A DNA stretch of 64,000 nucleotides, from the NCBI RefSeq assembly GCF_050958605.1, contig NZ_JBJHDO010000001.1, positions 744,001 to 808,000 of the forward strand, given 5' to 3'. The translations under genes were made by a program, and so were the position numbers. Below the pieces are notes generated by a model. It worked only from the letters and a program-made list of their open reading frames with translations. It had not been told where the DNA came from and ran no database searches. Position 1 is the stretch's first letter; every line of letters starts with the position of its first letter. The DNA comes from G016756615 sp050958605 (GTDB lineage Bacteria; Pseudomonadota; Alphaproteobacteria; Rhizobiales; Rhizobiaceae). This document shows, piece by piece, positions 8,295 through 17,506 of this stretch.

Positions 8295-8888
8295 TCACAG
8301 TGGTCCAACGTTGAGGATAGCGACACGCCGGTTTGCCCCACTGAACGGGTCCTTCGGATTGAACAGCTGTTCTTCCCCCAGGCCCAACGCAACGAGTTGG
8401 CTGGGCGAGACACGGAACGTGTTAACGAGCATTTCCACGACCGCGTCGGCGCGCTTTTGGCTCAGCTCGAGGTTGTAGGTCCGTGTTCCCTTGGCGTCCG
8501 TGTGACCGACGACAAGAAAGCGGTCGCTTAGAAGAAGCGGATTGTGAAGCGCATCGGCTATGCGTCCCACCGTGACCCAAGATTCCGGTCTGATGACGTC
8601 AGAGCCAAGATCGAACTGGATCTGAACGGTGAAATTCGGAAGATTCTTCAGCACGTCCGCTATCGGGGGCGCACCGGTGGCATTTTCCGCGCCATCCGCC
8701 TGAATGCGCGCTTCAATATCGCGCCGGATGGCATCCGTATCGATACCGATTTTCTTGGCGGATTTGCCGGTCTGACGTAACTCTGCAATCGCCTGGCCAT
8801 ATGTAATCTTTTCCTGCGCGTAAGACGGGCCCGCGACCGCGCCCAAAGCAAATGCCGTTGCGAGGAGTATCGCTGATTTTAAATTCAT
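8295..8888 (-). CDS. OmpA-family outer-membrane/peptidoglycan-binding protein
   Basis: The 197-residue protein has a signal peptide (residues 1-24, ending SYA-QE), a short helical linker, and a C-terminal OmpA-like domain from about 86 to the end. The domain shows the VVGHTDAKGT motif at about 126-135 and the helix LELSQKRADAV, whose D131 and R147 match the diaminopimelate-binding pair, plus ANRRVAI at the end. No beta-barrel is present, so it is a small periplasmic or membrane-attached peptidoglycan tether. I start at ATG 8888 because the signal peptide begins there; the frame is open further upstream but overlaps another gene. It lies 41 bases downstream of the Cys-repeat gene, so the two probably form an operon. 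Confidence 0.88.
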   Translation of the reverse strand: MNLKSAILLATAFALGAVAGPSYAQEKITYGQAIAELRQTGKSAKKIGIDTDAIRRDIEARIQADGAENATGAPPIADVLKNLPNFTVQIQFDLGSDVIRPESWVTVGRIADALHNPLLLSDRFLVVGHTDAKGTRTYNLELSQKRADAVVEMLVNTFRVSPSQLVALGLGEEQLFNPKDPFSGANRRVAILNVGPL

Positions 8889-8929
8889 CTTCGGTCCCCA
8901 AATCTGCCTTTCACCTGAACGCCGCCCTT

Positions 8930-9376
8930 CTATTGGGCCCTGGTGGATATGTGATCGAGCCAACCCGCGGCTTGCAGAGCCTGCTTGCAGGGTGTCATCA
9001 GCCTCCGGAAATTGTCCGGCCGCATCAGGCAATGCAGTTTCCTGGCCTGCCCGGTCCCCTGGCTTGCGCAGAATTGTTTTACATCGAAGGCACAGAGTTC
9101 CGGTGCGGCCTGCTCTGCGGCAAGGCGAGCATCCATGTTCGCGATGAATGTCGACGTGGCGGACTTGCAGGAAGAAGAGCCCTTTGACTGAAGGCAGGAA
9201 GCCAGCTTGCCGCTGCCTGGCCTTATGCCTCTGCACGATTTGTCGACATCGGCCCGGCAGGCCTGCGCCCACAGCTCGACTGAATCCCCAAAGCTCATGG
9301 TCTGGGCGGTAGCCGGATGCGTATTGTAAGACGAAGCGATTATGCAAAGCGCGAAGCAAATTATCTTTAATCTCAC
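8930..9376 (-). CDS. Secreted protein with two four-cysteine repeats
   Basis: The 148-residue protein has a signal peptide (about 1-25, THPATAQ) and eight cysteines in two similar repeats. Repeat 1 has C40, C48, C61 and C70; repeat 2 has C95, C103, C116 and C130. The first two spacings (seven and twelve residues) are identical in both. This matches the general pattern of cysteine-rich repeats (C-x7-C-x12-C) seen in bacterial periplasmic proteins and in eukaryotic GLG1. Disulfides in the periplasm are expected. It precedes the OmpA-family gene on the same strand, so both proteins probably work at the cell envelope. The precise function is unknown. Confidence 0.82.
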   Translation of the reverse strand: MRLKIICFALCIIASSYNTHPATAQTMSFGDSVELWAQACRADVDKSCRGIRPGSGKLASCLQSKGSSSCKSATSTFIANMDARLAAEQAAPELCAFDVKQFCASQGTGQARKLHCLMRPDNFRRLMTPCKQALQAAGWLDHISTRAQ

Positions 9377-9740
9377 GTCTTCCCTCCCGTTCGACTACTC
9401 TCGGCGCATCACGTCATGGCTTGCACCAAAGCCGACGCTGCTGAAGCCCGGAGCGCGGCGGAGCATCGGTGACTTGCTCCAACTGCGATTCCAGTCTGGC
9501 TCTCGATAAAGCTTTGCTGCGTTGATGCCCCCCGAATGTCAGAATAGCTGATACCGAGGGCCGATGAACGTAGTTTACGGTAGGTTACACCGTTACGACC
9601 CTGTCTATGGGGTGCTTCGCCGAGTTGTCATCTCATCGCGTCCACCGATCTTTTGCGAAAGCGGTGACTTCGGAGACGACTATTTCGTCGTGTCTCCGCC
9701 CCATTCCGGCGGCTAAATCAGTGGTTCGCGAAACGAGGGA
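9377..9740. other. Intergenic region with one hairpin near the sugar operon end
   Basis: No gene is visible. The part near 9377-9450 should hold the promoter of the Cys-repeat/OmpA pair. A hairpin with 7-base arms CGGAGAC/GTCTCCG lies at 9671-9698, about 45 bases beyond the stop of the PfkB-type kinase gene. It could end transcription of the long minus-strand sugar operon, but it lacks a clear T-run on that strand. Confidence 0.45.
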
Positions 9741-10649
9741 TCAGAGCGTGTCGTAGCGGCGGGGAAAGGTCGAGATGGCGCGCGCGGCCGTATCGACTCC
9801 GAAGGATAGCGCTTCGTCGAGACCGTCGCCGCGGACCCACGCCGTGAGGAATGCTGCGTTGAACGTATCTCCCGCTCCGACCGTGTCGATCACCCGCACC
9901 TCGGGCGCGGCGGCCGTCGCATGTTGGTCGGCCCGATAGGCGCGGGCGCCTTCTGGCCCGGTTTTCACCACCAGTGTCTGGGAGGGCCTCGATCTCTGCG
10001 CAAGAAGCGACGCGGCCCGATCGACGTCGTCGGCGCCGGTAATGCCTTTTAGTTCTTCCGCGTTGAGCAGTGCGAAGTCGGCGAGGCCGAGCCATTCCGA
10101 CATCTGCCCAAGCGTCGTGGCGTTCCATCCGGAAGGTGGCCAGCCGGGATCGATGGCTGTCCGCCAGCCTCGCGCGGCAAGCTCGCGGAGCAGGCGGCCG
10201 GTCCCGGCGGCCACGTCGGGCATGAGATAGCCGCCGGCGATTGCCGCTATGGCGCGCTCGTGGGGCGCCTTCGGCAGAGCGTCGAGCAGGTCCTGCGTTC
10301 GGGCCGTCTGGAGGTGCCCCGGCGTGGTGAAGAAGACGCGATCGCCGCCCTTGTGCACGATGCCGACCGTCACAGTGGTCTGCCCCTCGTCCACGATCCA
10401 CCGGCAGGAGCGCGCGTCGAACTGGCTGCGCAACCATGCCCCGTTCGGGTCGTCGCCGGTCGAGGCGACGAACAGATAGGGCAGGCCCATTCCTGTAAGC
10501 GCCAGCGCCATGTTGCCGGCCGAGCCGCCCGGCCGCATCTCGCTGCGTTCGACCATGATCTCGGTGCCGATTGCCGGCCAGCCGTCGATCTCGCCGAGCA
10601 CGAGATCGACATTGGCGTTGCCGAGCAGAAGTATATCCGGGCCCGTCAC
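9741..10649 (-). CDS. PfkB-family carbohydrate kinase
   Basis: The 302-residue protein is of the ribokinase/PfkB family. The N-terminal signature is RPGGSAGNMALAL at about 39-51, and the C-terminal signature DTVGAGDTFNAAFL at about 254-267 includes the catalytic aspartate and anion-hole glycines. It phosphorylates a sugar or sugar derivative with ATP in the cytoplasm. As the last gene of a seven-gene sugar operon, its start overlaps the end of the Gfo/Idh/MocA gene by four bases. It probably phosphorylates the imported sugar or the product of the oxidoreductase. The exact sugar is not deducible. Confidence 0.92.
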   Translation of the reverse strand: MTGPDILLLGNANVDLVLGEIDGWPAIGTEIMVERSEMRPGGSAGNMALALTGMGLPYLFVASTGDDPNGAWLRSQFDARSCRWIVDEGQTTVTVGIVHKGGDRVFFTTPGHLQTARTQDLLDALPKAPHERAIAAIAGGYLMPDVAAGTGRLLRELAARGWRTAIDPGWPPSGWNATTLGQMSEWLGLADFALLNAEELKGITGADDVDRAASLLAQRSRPSQTLVVKTGPEGARAYRADQHATAAAPEVRVIDTVGAGDTFNAAFLTAWVRGDGLDEALSFGVDTAARAISTFPRRYDTL

Positions 10650-11884
10650 TTGCGGGCGACCACCGGGACGTAGGTCTCCAGTTCGGGGGCGGGGAAGCGT
10701 ATGGTCTCTCCCGTTTCGGCCGACCTGTAGAGGCCCATCAGGATCTTGACCACCGCGAGGCCGTCATGAAAGGTCTCCAGTGGCGTCTCACCCTTGCGAA
10801 AACATTCGACCATGTGCCGGTTCTCGTCCGTGTAACCGTAGACGCCGGCCTCGTCCTCCAGAACGGGCATCAAGCCCTGCTCGGCATTCTGCTTCTCCAC
10901 GAGATCCTCGCCTTCGGCGCCGGTCACGGCGCGGGACATGAAGATCTTGAGTCCCGTGCCGAGCGAGTTGAATTCCATCGCATATTCCGGTCCGAGCAAC
11001 TCGAGCTGGATGCGCAGGCCGGCGCCGACATAGGCCCAGGACGTCGTCGCCTCGATCATCAGTTCGTTGCCGTCTTCGTCCTCGAGGGTGACGGTGCCGC
11101 GCGCGAAATCTTCCGACGGGCGATTTCGATAGTCGACCTCCACGCCGAAGCGCGCCTTCAACTGATCGGCGTAGGCCGGCCGTGTCCATTTGAGGTTGGC
11201 CACGGTGCCGTTGACCGCCTTCACCTTGAGCGAGCCGCGCGGCGCGCCGGGTTTGGTGAGGAGATGACGCGCCACCTCCACGCTGTGGCACATCATGTCC
11301 GACAGCACGCCGCCGCCCTGTTTGTCGCCCTGCCAGAACCAAGGCTCGTGCGGACCGGAATGCTCTTCGGCTGCGCGGGCAAGGTACGGGCGCCCGGTGG
11401 TCGAAGCGGCGCGCCGCCAGATGATCTCCTTGCCCCGCATCACGGGCGTGCTGAACACCTGGTTCTCGAGATACCCGTGGTTCAGGCCGGCATCCTCGAC
11501 CAGCCGCACCATCTCGCGCGCTTCGGCGACGGTTCGCCCCAGCGGCTTTTCGCAGGCGACGGCGAAAATCTTGCTCCGCCCCGCCTTCACTTCGGCATGG
11601 ATCACCCGCATCGTGTCGAGGCGCGTGTAATTCGGAGAAAGGATCCAGATTGCATCGACGTCGCCGGAGCGCAGCATCGCTTCGAGGCTGTCGTAGCTCG
11701 TGCATGCGCCGAGACTGAGATCGCCGACCGCTTCTGCGAAGCGCGCGCGGTTCTCGGCGCTGCGGCTATAGACGCCGGTAACGTCGACATTGCGCACGCC
11801 GACCATCGACTTCAGGTGGAAATGGGCGATGAAGCCGCTGCCCACGAACCCTACGCGCAGTTTTTCCCCTGGGCTCGTCGTCAT
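10646..11884 (-). CDS. Gfo/Idh/MocA-family NAD(P)-dependent sugar oxidoreductase
   Basis: The 412-residue protein begins with a Rossmann fold (RVGFVGSGFIAHFH at about 9-22), followed by the family motif ACEKPLGRTVAEA at about 109-121, where the lysine of EKP is the usual catalytic residue, and then the C-terminal alpha-beta substrate domain. Members oxidise sugars, inositols or sugar acids at the expense of NAD(P)+. The gene overlaps both neighbours by four bases (the LacI regulator upstream and the kinase downstream), so it is strictly co-expressed with them. It probably catalyses the first oxidation or epimerisation of the sugar imported by the same operon. Confidence 0.92.
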   Translation of the reverse strand: MTTSPGEKLRVGFVGSGFIAHFHLKSMVGVRNVDVTGVYSRSAENRARFAEAVGDLSLGACTSYDSLEAMLRSGDVDAIWILSPNYTRLDTMRVIHAEVKAGRSKIFAVACEKPLGRTVAEAREMVRLVEDAGLNHGYLENQVFSTPVMRGKEIIWRRAASTTGRPYLARAAEEHSGPHEPWFWQGDKQGGGVLSDMMCHSVEVARHLLTKPGAPRGSLKVKAVNGTVANLKWTRPAYADQLKARFGVEVDYRNRPSEDFARGTVTLEDEDGNELMIEATTSWAYVGAGLRIQLELLGPEYAMEFNSLGTGLKIFMSRAVTGAEGEDLVEKQNAEQGLMPVLEDEAGVYGYTDENRHMVECFRKGETPLETFHDGLAVVKILMGLYRSAETGETIRFPAPELETYVPVVARK

Positions 11885-12915
11885 CTGTCAGGACTCCTCT
11901 TTAAATCGTCGGTCGGTGGGGGAGCGGTGGTGCCCCGGATCTGCAAGGTGACCGGCATCACCACCGGTTCGGCTGGGACAGGGTCGCCGGCAAGCATGGC
12001 AAGCAGCATGGTCATTGCCTGTCGGCCGATCTCGGCGCGCGGCTGGCTCACTGTCGTCAGTGCCGGGAAGAAGGCGGCGCTCAGATAGAGATCGTCGAAG
12101 CCGACGACGGAGACCTCGCCGGGCACATCCCGGCCGAGGCGGCGCAATTCATGTATGGCACCGAACGCCATCTCGTCATTGGCCACGAATATTGCCGTCG
12201 GCGGCCGAGGCAGCGCGAAGAGCCGGCGGCAAAGCTCCTGTCCGGATTGAAGCAGATAGTCGCCGCGCTGTTCGTAACCGTCGAGGATCGGAAGACCGGC
12301 ATCGGCCATGGCATGGCGATAGCCGTCGCGACGGAGCGTCGCCATAATCTCGGGGAGTGGTCCGGCAATATGCGCGATGCGTCGGTGGCCGAGATCGATG
12401 AGATGCCGCACGGCCATGCGCGACGCGGCCTCGTTGTCGATCTGGATATGCGGCAGGCCGGAGCCGTCGATGGCTTCGAGCGCCACCACGACCGGTGCAT
12501 CGCTCGGCACGTTCCTGATGCCTTGCGGCAGCTTGCCGGTCATCAGAATCATCCCGTCGGCATGGCCGTCGCTCAGCATGTCGAAATATTCGACCTCGCG
12601 GCCCGGATCGTTTTCGGTGTTGCCCATCAGCACGGAATAGCCGGCCTCGCGTGCCGTGGCTTCGATGCCCTTGAAGATGTCGAGATAGAAAGGGTTGCCG
12701 ACGTCGCGCACCACCATCAGCACGGTCATGGCGCGCTGGGTCCTGAGACGCCGGGCGCTGATATTGGGCCGGTAGTTGAGCGCTTGCGCCACTTCGCGGA
12801 TGCGGCTGAGGGTAGGCTCCGCGACAAGATTGGAGCCGGAGAGCGCCCGCGAGACGGTCGCCGGGGAAACGCCGAGCTGCTCGGCGATGTCCCTGATCCT
12901 GGGCCGGTCGCTCAT
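11881..12915 (-). CDS. LacI-family transcriptional regulator
   Basis: The 344-residue protein has an N-terminal LacI helix-turn-helix with hinge helix (RIRDIAEQLGVSPATVSRAL at about 5-24, then NYRPNISARRLR) and a sugar-binding Peripla_BP_3 domain. It is encoded inside the operon it probably controls, between the second permease and the oxidoreductase genes, with four-base overlaps on both sides. A 14-base perfect palindrome with the typical LacI-family form (TGAAATCGATTTCA) lies upstream of the operon at 17507-17520 and is the likely operator. The ligand is probably the transported sugar or its metabolite. It may also repress the divergent ugp operon because they share that intergenic region. 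Confidence 0.93.
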   Translation of the reverse strand: MSDRPRIRDIAEQLGVSPATVSRALSGSNLVAEPTLSRIREVAQALNYRPNISARRLRTQRAMTVLMVVRDVGNPFYLDIFKGIEATAREAGYSVLMGNTENDPGREVEYFDMLSDGHADGMILMTGKLPQGIRNVPSDAPVVVALEAIDGSGLPHIQIDNEAASRMAVRHLIDLGHRRIAHIAGPLPEIMATLRRDGYRHAMADAGLPILDGYEQRGDYLLQSGQELCRRLFALPRPPTAIFVANDEMAFGAIHELRRLGRDVPGEVSVVGFDDLYLSAAFFPALTTVSQPRAEIGRQAMTMLLAMLAGDPVPAEPVVMPVTLQIRGTTAPPPTDDLKRSPDR

Positions 12916-13874
12916 GCGCGCAGCGCCCGCCCGCGTCCGTAGAACAGCATCAGCACCAGCAAGGTCGCGCCGAACACCATCTGCCGGCCGGACTCGTCGA
13001 TATTCACCGTCGTCAGGATGCTCTGTAGAATGACCAACAGCACCGCGCCCGCCATGGTGCCGGTATATCCGCCTTTGCCGCCTGACAGCGGCGTGCCCCC
13101 GAACACGACCGCAATAATGGAAGGCAGCATATACTGTTCGCCGACATTGGCGAAGGATGAGCCGGAATAGCCGAGCAGGCAGATGCCGGCGATCGCCGCG
13201 AATACGCCCGACAGGACGAAAAGCGCGATGCGCACGGCTCTGACCGGTACGCCCGCCATCAAGGCCGCCGCTTCGTTGGATCCGATCGCGTAGATGCGGT
13301 GCCCGAAGACGGTACGCGCAAGCAGGAAGGCCATGAACAGGCCGATGGCGATCCAGAGCCAGATGATGCCAGGCAAGCCGAGGAGTATCGGCTGAGTGAC
13401 GAATTGCGACAGGCCCGGCGCGGCGCGCCCGGAAGGAATGCCCTGGCGCACGACGACGAGGAGGCCTTGCAACACGCCCAGCATGCCGAGCGTCATGACC
13501 AAAGGAGGGATCCTGAGCAGCGTGACGCCGAGCCCATTGATCAGGCCGAACAACGCACCGGTCGCGATACAGCCAAGGATCGCGAGCGGGATGCCGCTAT
13601 CGGTGCCGTTCATCAGGTTTCCCGCGACGATCGCCGACAGCGACACGACGCCGCCGACGGAGAGGTCGATGCCTTCGCGTCCACCGAGGATGACCAGGTT
13701 CTGGCCGGCGGCGACGATGCCGAGCAGCGCCGCGACGATCAGCAGCCGCAGGATCTGCTGGCCGGAGGCGAAGCCTGGGGAGAGCGTCTCGCCGATAACG
13801 AGCAGCACGACGATCAACGCCAGGGCGACCACCAAGGGCTTCTTCACGTACTCGATCAGGATTGGCGTTGTCAT
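12912..13874 (-). CDS. Sugar ABC transporter permease 2 (RbsC/YjfF type)
   Basis: The 320-residue membrane protein belongs to the BPD_transp_2 family with about eight to ten membrane segments; it shows GREGIDLSVGGVVSL near 70 and GGTPLSGGKGGY near 265. ATG at 13874 is selected because it overlaps the stop of permease 1 (ATGA at 13871-13874); the reading frame is open further upstream but would run deep into that gene. Two distinct permease subunits occur in YtfQRTYjfF-type galactofuranose and related sugar importers, where a heterodimer forms the channel. The same is inferred here. Confidence 0.92.
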   Translation of the reverse strand: MTTPILIEYVKKPLVVALALIVVLLVIGETLSPGFASGQQILRLLIVAALLGIVAAGQNLVILGGREGIDLSVGGVVSLSAIVAGNLMNGTDSGIPLAILGCIATGALFGLINGLGVTLLRIPPLVMTLGMLGVLQGLLVVVRQGIPSGRAAPGLSQFVTQPILLGLPGIIWLWIAIGLFMAFLLARTVFGHRIYAIGSNEAAALMAGVPVRAVRIALFVLSGVFAAIAGICLLGYSGSSFANVGEQYMLPSIIAVVFGGTPLSGGKGGYTGTMAGAVLLVILQSILTTVNIDESGRQMVFGATLLVLMLFYGRGRALRA

Positions 13875-14863
13875 GCGCGAGCCTTCCGTCCGACAACGAT
13901 GCCGGCCATCAGCGCGACGAGGATGGCAAGGCCTTGAACCAGGTTCTGCCATTCCGACGGCGTGCCGACGAAGAACACCAGCGAATTGATGAGCCCGATG
14001 ATCAGCGCGCCTAACACCGATCCGACCATGGTGCCGTAGCCGCCGGAGAGCGCGCTCCCGCCGAGCACCACCGCTGCGACGCTGAACAAGGTCATCTTGC
14101 CGCCGACCAGCGGATCGCCGCTTGCCGTGTCACCGGTGATGCAGAAGGCGGCGAGCGCGGCGAACAAGCCGCAGAGTGCATAACCTTTGATGCGGATCGC
14201 GGTCACCGACAAGCCGCTCTGGAAAGCTGCCTGACTGTCGTCGCCGACCGCCAGCAATTGCGTGGAAAGGCGGGTGCGCGCCGCCAGGAACAGCACCACC
14301 GCCAGGACGACCACGACATACAGCACGAAAGGAATGTCGAGAATGCGCCCGCCGTAGGTGCGCCAGAAGGCGGCTGGGGCAGGCGTGCCGGCAACCGGCA
14401 GCACGTAAAGCGCAAGACCGGTGAAGAAGATGCTCGTCGCGAAGGTCGCGACGATCGCCTGCAGGCGGAGCGCCGCCACGACCACCCCATTGACGATGCC
14501 GCAAGCGAGCCCGGTCAGCAGTCCGACGGCGAGAGCAGCAAACACCGACAGCGTGCCGCCGCCCCATTTCTCCATGAGCACGACGATCACGACATTGACG
14601 AGCGAGACGATCGTTCCGGCGGACAAATCTATGTCGCCGGCATAGACGACATAGGTCTGCGCCACGGCGAGCATCATCAGTGCGAGATAGGTGCTGATCA
14701 GACCCGTCAGTGCGCGAAAGCTCAGGCTGTTTGGCGAGAAGAAGCCGTTGAGCGCCAGCAGCGCGACCAGGATGAGGAGAGCCGGTACGAAGGGAAAGCG
14801 CTCGATGACGCGCTTGAAGCCGCCATGGGATGCGCTGCGTGTCGGTGTGGCAAGGGTCATCAC
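13871..14863 (-). CDS. Sugar ABC transporter permease 1 (RbsC/YtfT type)
   Basis: The 330-residue inner-membrane protein belongs to the same BPD_transp_2 family as the next gene. Its hallmarks are AGDIDLSAGTIVSL near 77-90 and LGGSALSGGYGTM near 270. Its start overlaps the end of the ATPase gene by four bases (14860-14863). It pairs with permease 2 to form the channel for a monosaccharide delivered by the binding protein encoded first in the operon. The two permeases are only distantly similar to each other, consistent with a heterodimer and not a recent duplication. Confidence 0.92.
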   Translation of the reverse strand: MMTLATPTRSASHGGFKRVIERFPFVPALLILVALLALNGFFSPNSLSFRALTGLISTYLALMMLAVAQTYVVYAGDIDLSAGTIVSLVNVVIVVLMEKWGGGTLSVFAALAVGLLTGLACGIVNGVVVAALRLQAIVATFATSIFFTGLALYVLPVAGTPAPAAFWRTYGGRILDIPFVLYVVVVLAVVLFLAARTRLSTQLLAVGDDSQAAFQSGLSVTAIRIKGYALCGLFAALAAFCITGDTASGDPLVGGKMTLFSVAAVVLGGSALSGGYGTMVGSVLGALIIGLINSLVFFVGTPSEWQNLVQGLAILVALMAGIVVGRKARA

Positions 14864-16362
14864 GCGGCCTCGTATGCGGCGTGGTAGAGGTTGTAGCGTG
14901 TCCGCTCCGCGCCCTTCAGCTCACGTGTCACCGAGCCGCCGTTGAAAACCAGGATGCGATCGGAATTGTTGAGCAGCTCGGCGTCCTCCGAGGAATAGAG
15001 CACGATCGCCACGCCCTCGTCCGCGAGCTTGCGGACAAGGGTGAAGAGATCCGATTTCGCGGCGAGGTCGATGCCCTTGGTGGGGTCGTCGAGGAGCAGG
15101 ATGTCGGGGCGGTTGATCAGCCAGCGAGCGATGACGACCTTCTGCTGGTTGCCACCGGACAGCGAATTGATCGGAGCGGAGAGGCCGGCATATTTGGTGC
15201 GGAGTGCTTCCAGGGCCGGCGTCGCCTTGGTGGCAAGCGCGGCGGGGCGGGCAAGCAGCAGCCCTTTGCGGAGATAGTGGATGGGCGTGACATTCTCAAG
15301 GATCGGCCGCCCCTGGATGACGCCGTCGCGGCCGCGGTCGCCCGAAACGTAGGCGAACCCCTGGCGGATCGCCTCGCGTGGCGAGGAGACCTTGCGGCTT
15401 TCGCCATTGAGCCTGATCTCGCCCGATGAGACCTGCCGTGCGCCGAACAGCGCCCGCAGCACAGCCGATTGCCCTTGCCCGTGCAGCCCGCCGAACCCGA
15501 GGATCTCGCCGCGGGCGATGTCGAAACTGACTTCGGCAAAGCCCTGCCCGGAGAGCCCGCGAACCGACAGGAGGGAAGGGGCCGCTGTCGTGGAGGCCGC
15601 AGGTGCGACCGCTGGCGGGGCGAGGTCCTCGCGGCTGCCGACCATGAGATGGATGATCGCCGACTGGTCGGTTTCGCTGATTCGCGACGTGCCGACCGTT
15701 TCGCCCTCGCGGATGACGGTCACCCGGTCGCCGATGGCGAAAATCTCGTCCATCCGGTGAGAGATGAAGACCATGGCGCGGCCTATGGCCTTGAGGTTTC
15801 TGAGAATGTCGAAAAAGCGCTCGACCTGGGCGCTGTCCAGCGCCGATGTCGGTTCGTCGAAAATGAGTATCGGAGCTTCGGTCGCGAGCGCCTTCATGAT
15901 CTCCACTAGCTGGCGCTGATCCGGGCGCAATTCGCCGACGGGTGTCTCCGCCGCGAAGCCTTCGCCGGTCACGCCGTCGAAGAGGGCGATGTAGCGGGCG
16001 GCGCGCGCGGTGAGCTCGGAGCGGTCTATGAACAGCCCCGCCTTGAGCGGAAGGTCGGGAAGGCAGATATTCTCCTCGACGGTGCGGTGGGCGGCGAGGC
16101 TGAGCTCCTGGTAGAAGATGCCGATGCCGAGCGCCTTGGCGCCGCGCGGCCCGGAGACGACCACAGGTTTGTCGTCCAGCAGGATCTCGCCGCTGTCGGG
16201 ACGTACGGTGCCGGCGGCGATCTTGCAGAGCGTGCTCTTGCCCGATCCGTTCGAGCCTATCAGGACATGCACTTCGCCGGCGGCGACCTCGAGATCGCCG
16301 CGGCGCAGAGCGACCGTCGCGCCGTATGCCTTGCTTACGCCGCCGAGCTTGAGCTTAGACAT
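14860..16362 (-). CDS. Sugar ABC transporter ATPase (RbsA/YtfR type, two NBDs)
   Basis: The 500-residue protein contains two ABC domains. The first has Walker A GSNGSGKST at about 36-44, a signature region LRPDQRQLVEIMKAL, and Walker B ILIFDEPTSAL. The second has the relaxed P-loop GLHGQGQSAV, a complete signature LSGGNQQKVVIARWL and Walker B ILLLDDPTKGID (with DD in place of DE). It energises the two-permease importer encoded downstream. It is 73 bases downstream of the binding-protein gene; that gap contains a small GC-rich hairpin (CGGGCG/CGCCCG), perhaps protecting the upstream mRNA end. Confidence 0.94.
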   Translation of the reverse strand: MSKLKLGGVSKAYGATVALRRGDLEVAAGEVHVLIGSNGSGKSTLCKIAAGTVRPDSGEILLDDKPVVVSGPRGAKALGIGIFYQELSLAAHRTVEENICLPDLPLKAGLFIDRSELTARAARYIALFDGVTGEGFAAETPVGELRPDQRQLVEIMKALATEAPILIFDEPTSALDSAQVERFFDILRNLKAIGRAMVFISHRMDEIFAIGDRVTVIREGETVGTSRISETDQSAIIHLMVGSREDLAPPAVAPAASTTAAPSLLSVRGLSGQGFAEVSFDIARGEILGFGGLHGQGQSAVLRALFGARQVSSGEIRLNGESRKVSSPREAIRQGFAYVSGDRGRDGVIQGRPILENVTPIHYLRKGLLLARPAALATKATPALEALRTKYAGLSAPINSLSGGNQQKVVIARWLINRPDILLLDDPTKGIDLAAKSDLFTLVRKLADEGVAIVLYSSEDAELLNNSDRILVFNGGSVTRELKGAERTRYNLYHAAYEAA

Positions 16363-16435
16363 GGAACCCGTCCCGTTCGATACAGATCGGGCGCCGACGG
16401 CGGGTGCCGCACGACGCCCGAAGCCTGAAAGAACC

Positions 16436-17461
16436 TTACTTGAACAGCGCCTCGGCGTCGCTGATGGAAAGCTGGCTCGTATAGGAGTAGTAGCCGGGCT
16501 TGCCCTCGACCGCCTTGGCGGCCTCGGCGAGATTCTTGCTGTCGATGAACGGGATCGGCAAGTAGAGGGCGTTGCCGTACTGGCCGGCTTTGGCCGGCTC
16601 CTTCAGTTCCTTGCCCTGCAGCATGAGCACCGCGACATTGAGAGCGCTGGCCATGACGCCGGGAGGGTTGACCGAGGCGCCGGAATTCAGCTTGTCCTTG
16701 GTCCAGAGATCGATGAAGTCCTTGCGGATTTCGCCGGTGGCGGCGATGTCGCCGGTCTTGCCGGCATCGATGATCGACTTCCAGGCGCCCGCGGCCATGC
16801 CGTCCTGGACCCAGACGCCGTTGATGTCCGGATAGGTGGCGAGCAGGTTCTGCATGGCCTGCTGGCCCTGCGCCTGATCCCAGTTCGCGTTCACCTCATT
16901 GACGATCTTGATGTCGGGATACTGGCCGAAGACTTCCTTGTAGCCGGCGACACGCATTTCATTGGCCGGATGGCCGGCGACGCCGTTGATCGCCACGACA
17001 TTGCCTTTGCCGCCGAGCGTTTCGGCCAGCCACTTGGCGCCGGCCGCCCCCCAGGCCTTCTGGTCGATGCCGACATAGATCGCGTCGGGCGACGACACTT
17101 CGGCGTCGGTCGAGATGACCAGGATGCCGGCTTCCTTGGCCTGTGCGAAAACCGGATCGAAAGCCGTCGGGCTGTTGGGATTGATGATGATCGCGTCGAC
17201 GCCTTCGTTGATGAAGTTGCGGACATGGGCAATCTGGCCGGGCACGTCGACATTGGCGCTCTGCACCACGACCTCGACATTCTGGCCCTTCTCTTTCCAC
17301 GCCTCGGCGGCGGCCTTGGCCTCGTCGATCATCTGGGTGCGCCACTCCGAGCCGACCCAGCCGTTCGAGAGCCCGATCTTGAGATCCTTCGCCTCGGCCG
17401 AGAACACCGAGATGGCGATTGCCGCCACGGTCGACAGTGCAAGCGCGGTCAATTTTTTCAT
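16436..17461 (-). CDS. Periplasmic sugar-binding protein of two-permease importer
   Basis: The 341-residue protein has a Sec signal peptide (MKKLTALALSTVAAIAISVFS, cleavage near AEA-KD) and a type I periplasmic binding fold: NPNSPTAFDPVFAQAKEAGI, VISTDAEV and a C-terminal GYYSYT region. ATG 17461 is preceded by GGGAGG eight bases away, so the longer open frame upstream is ignored. It is the first gene of the seven-gene sugar operon and is preceded by a perfect LacI-type operator. Ligand class is probably a monosaccharide or polyol; the ligand identity is not readable. Confidence 0.92.
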   Translation of the reverse strand: MKKLTALALSTVAAIAISVFSAEAKDLKIGLSNGWVGSEWRTQMIDEAKAAAEAWKEKGQNVEVVVQSANVDVPGQIAHVRNFINEGVDAIIINPNSPTAFDPVFAQAKEAGILVISTDAEVSSPDAIYVGIDQKAWGAAGAKWLAETLGGKGNVVAINGVAGHPANEMRVAGYKEVFGQYPDIKIVNEVNANWDQAQGQQAMQNLLATYPDINGVWVQDGMAAGAWKSIIDAGKTGDIAATGEIRKDFIDLWTKDKLNSGASVNPPGVMASALNVAVLMLQGKELKEPAKAGQYGNALYLPIPFIDSKNLAEAAKAVEGKPGYYSYTSQLSISDAEALFK

Positions 17462-17506
17462 GAATAAGCCTCCCTGGGACAAATGATGCGCGATGTAAGC
17501 CCAAAA

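Noticed and set aside
10571..12088. A 505-codon plus-strand open frame opposite the PfkB and Gfo/Idh/MocA genes.
   Set aside because: It is the antisense shadow of two well-supported genes, is rich in Arg/His/Ala, and shows no family motif.
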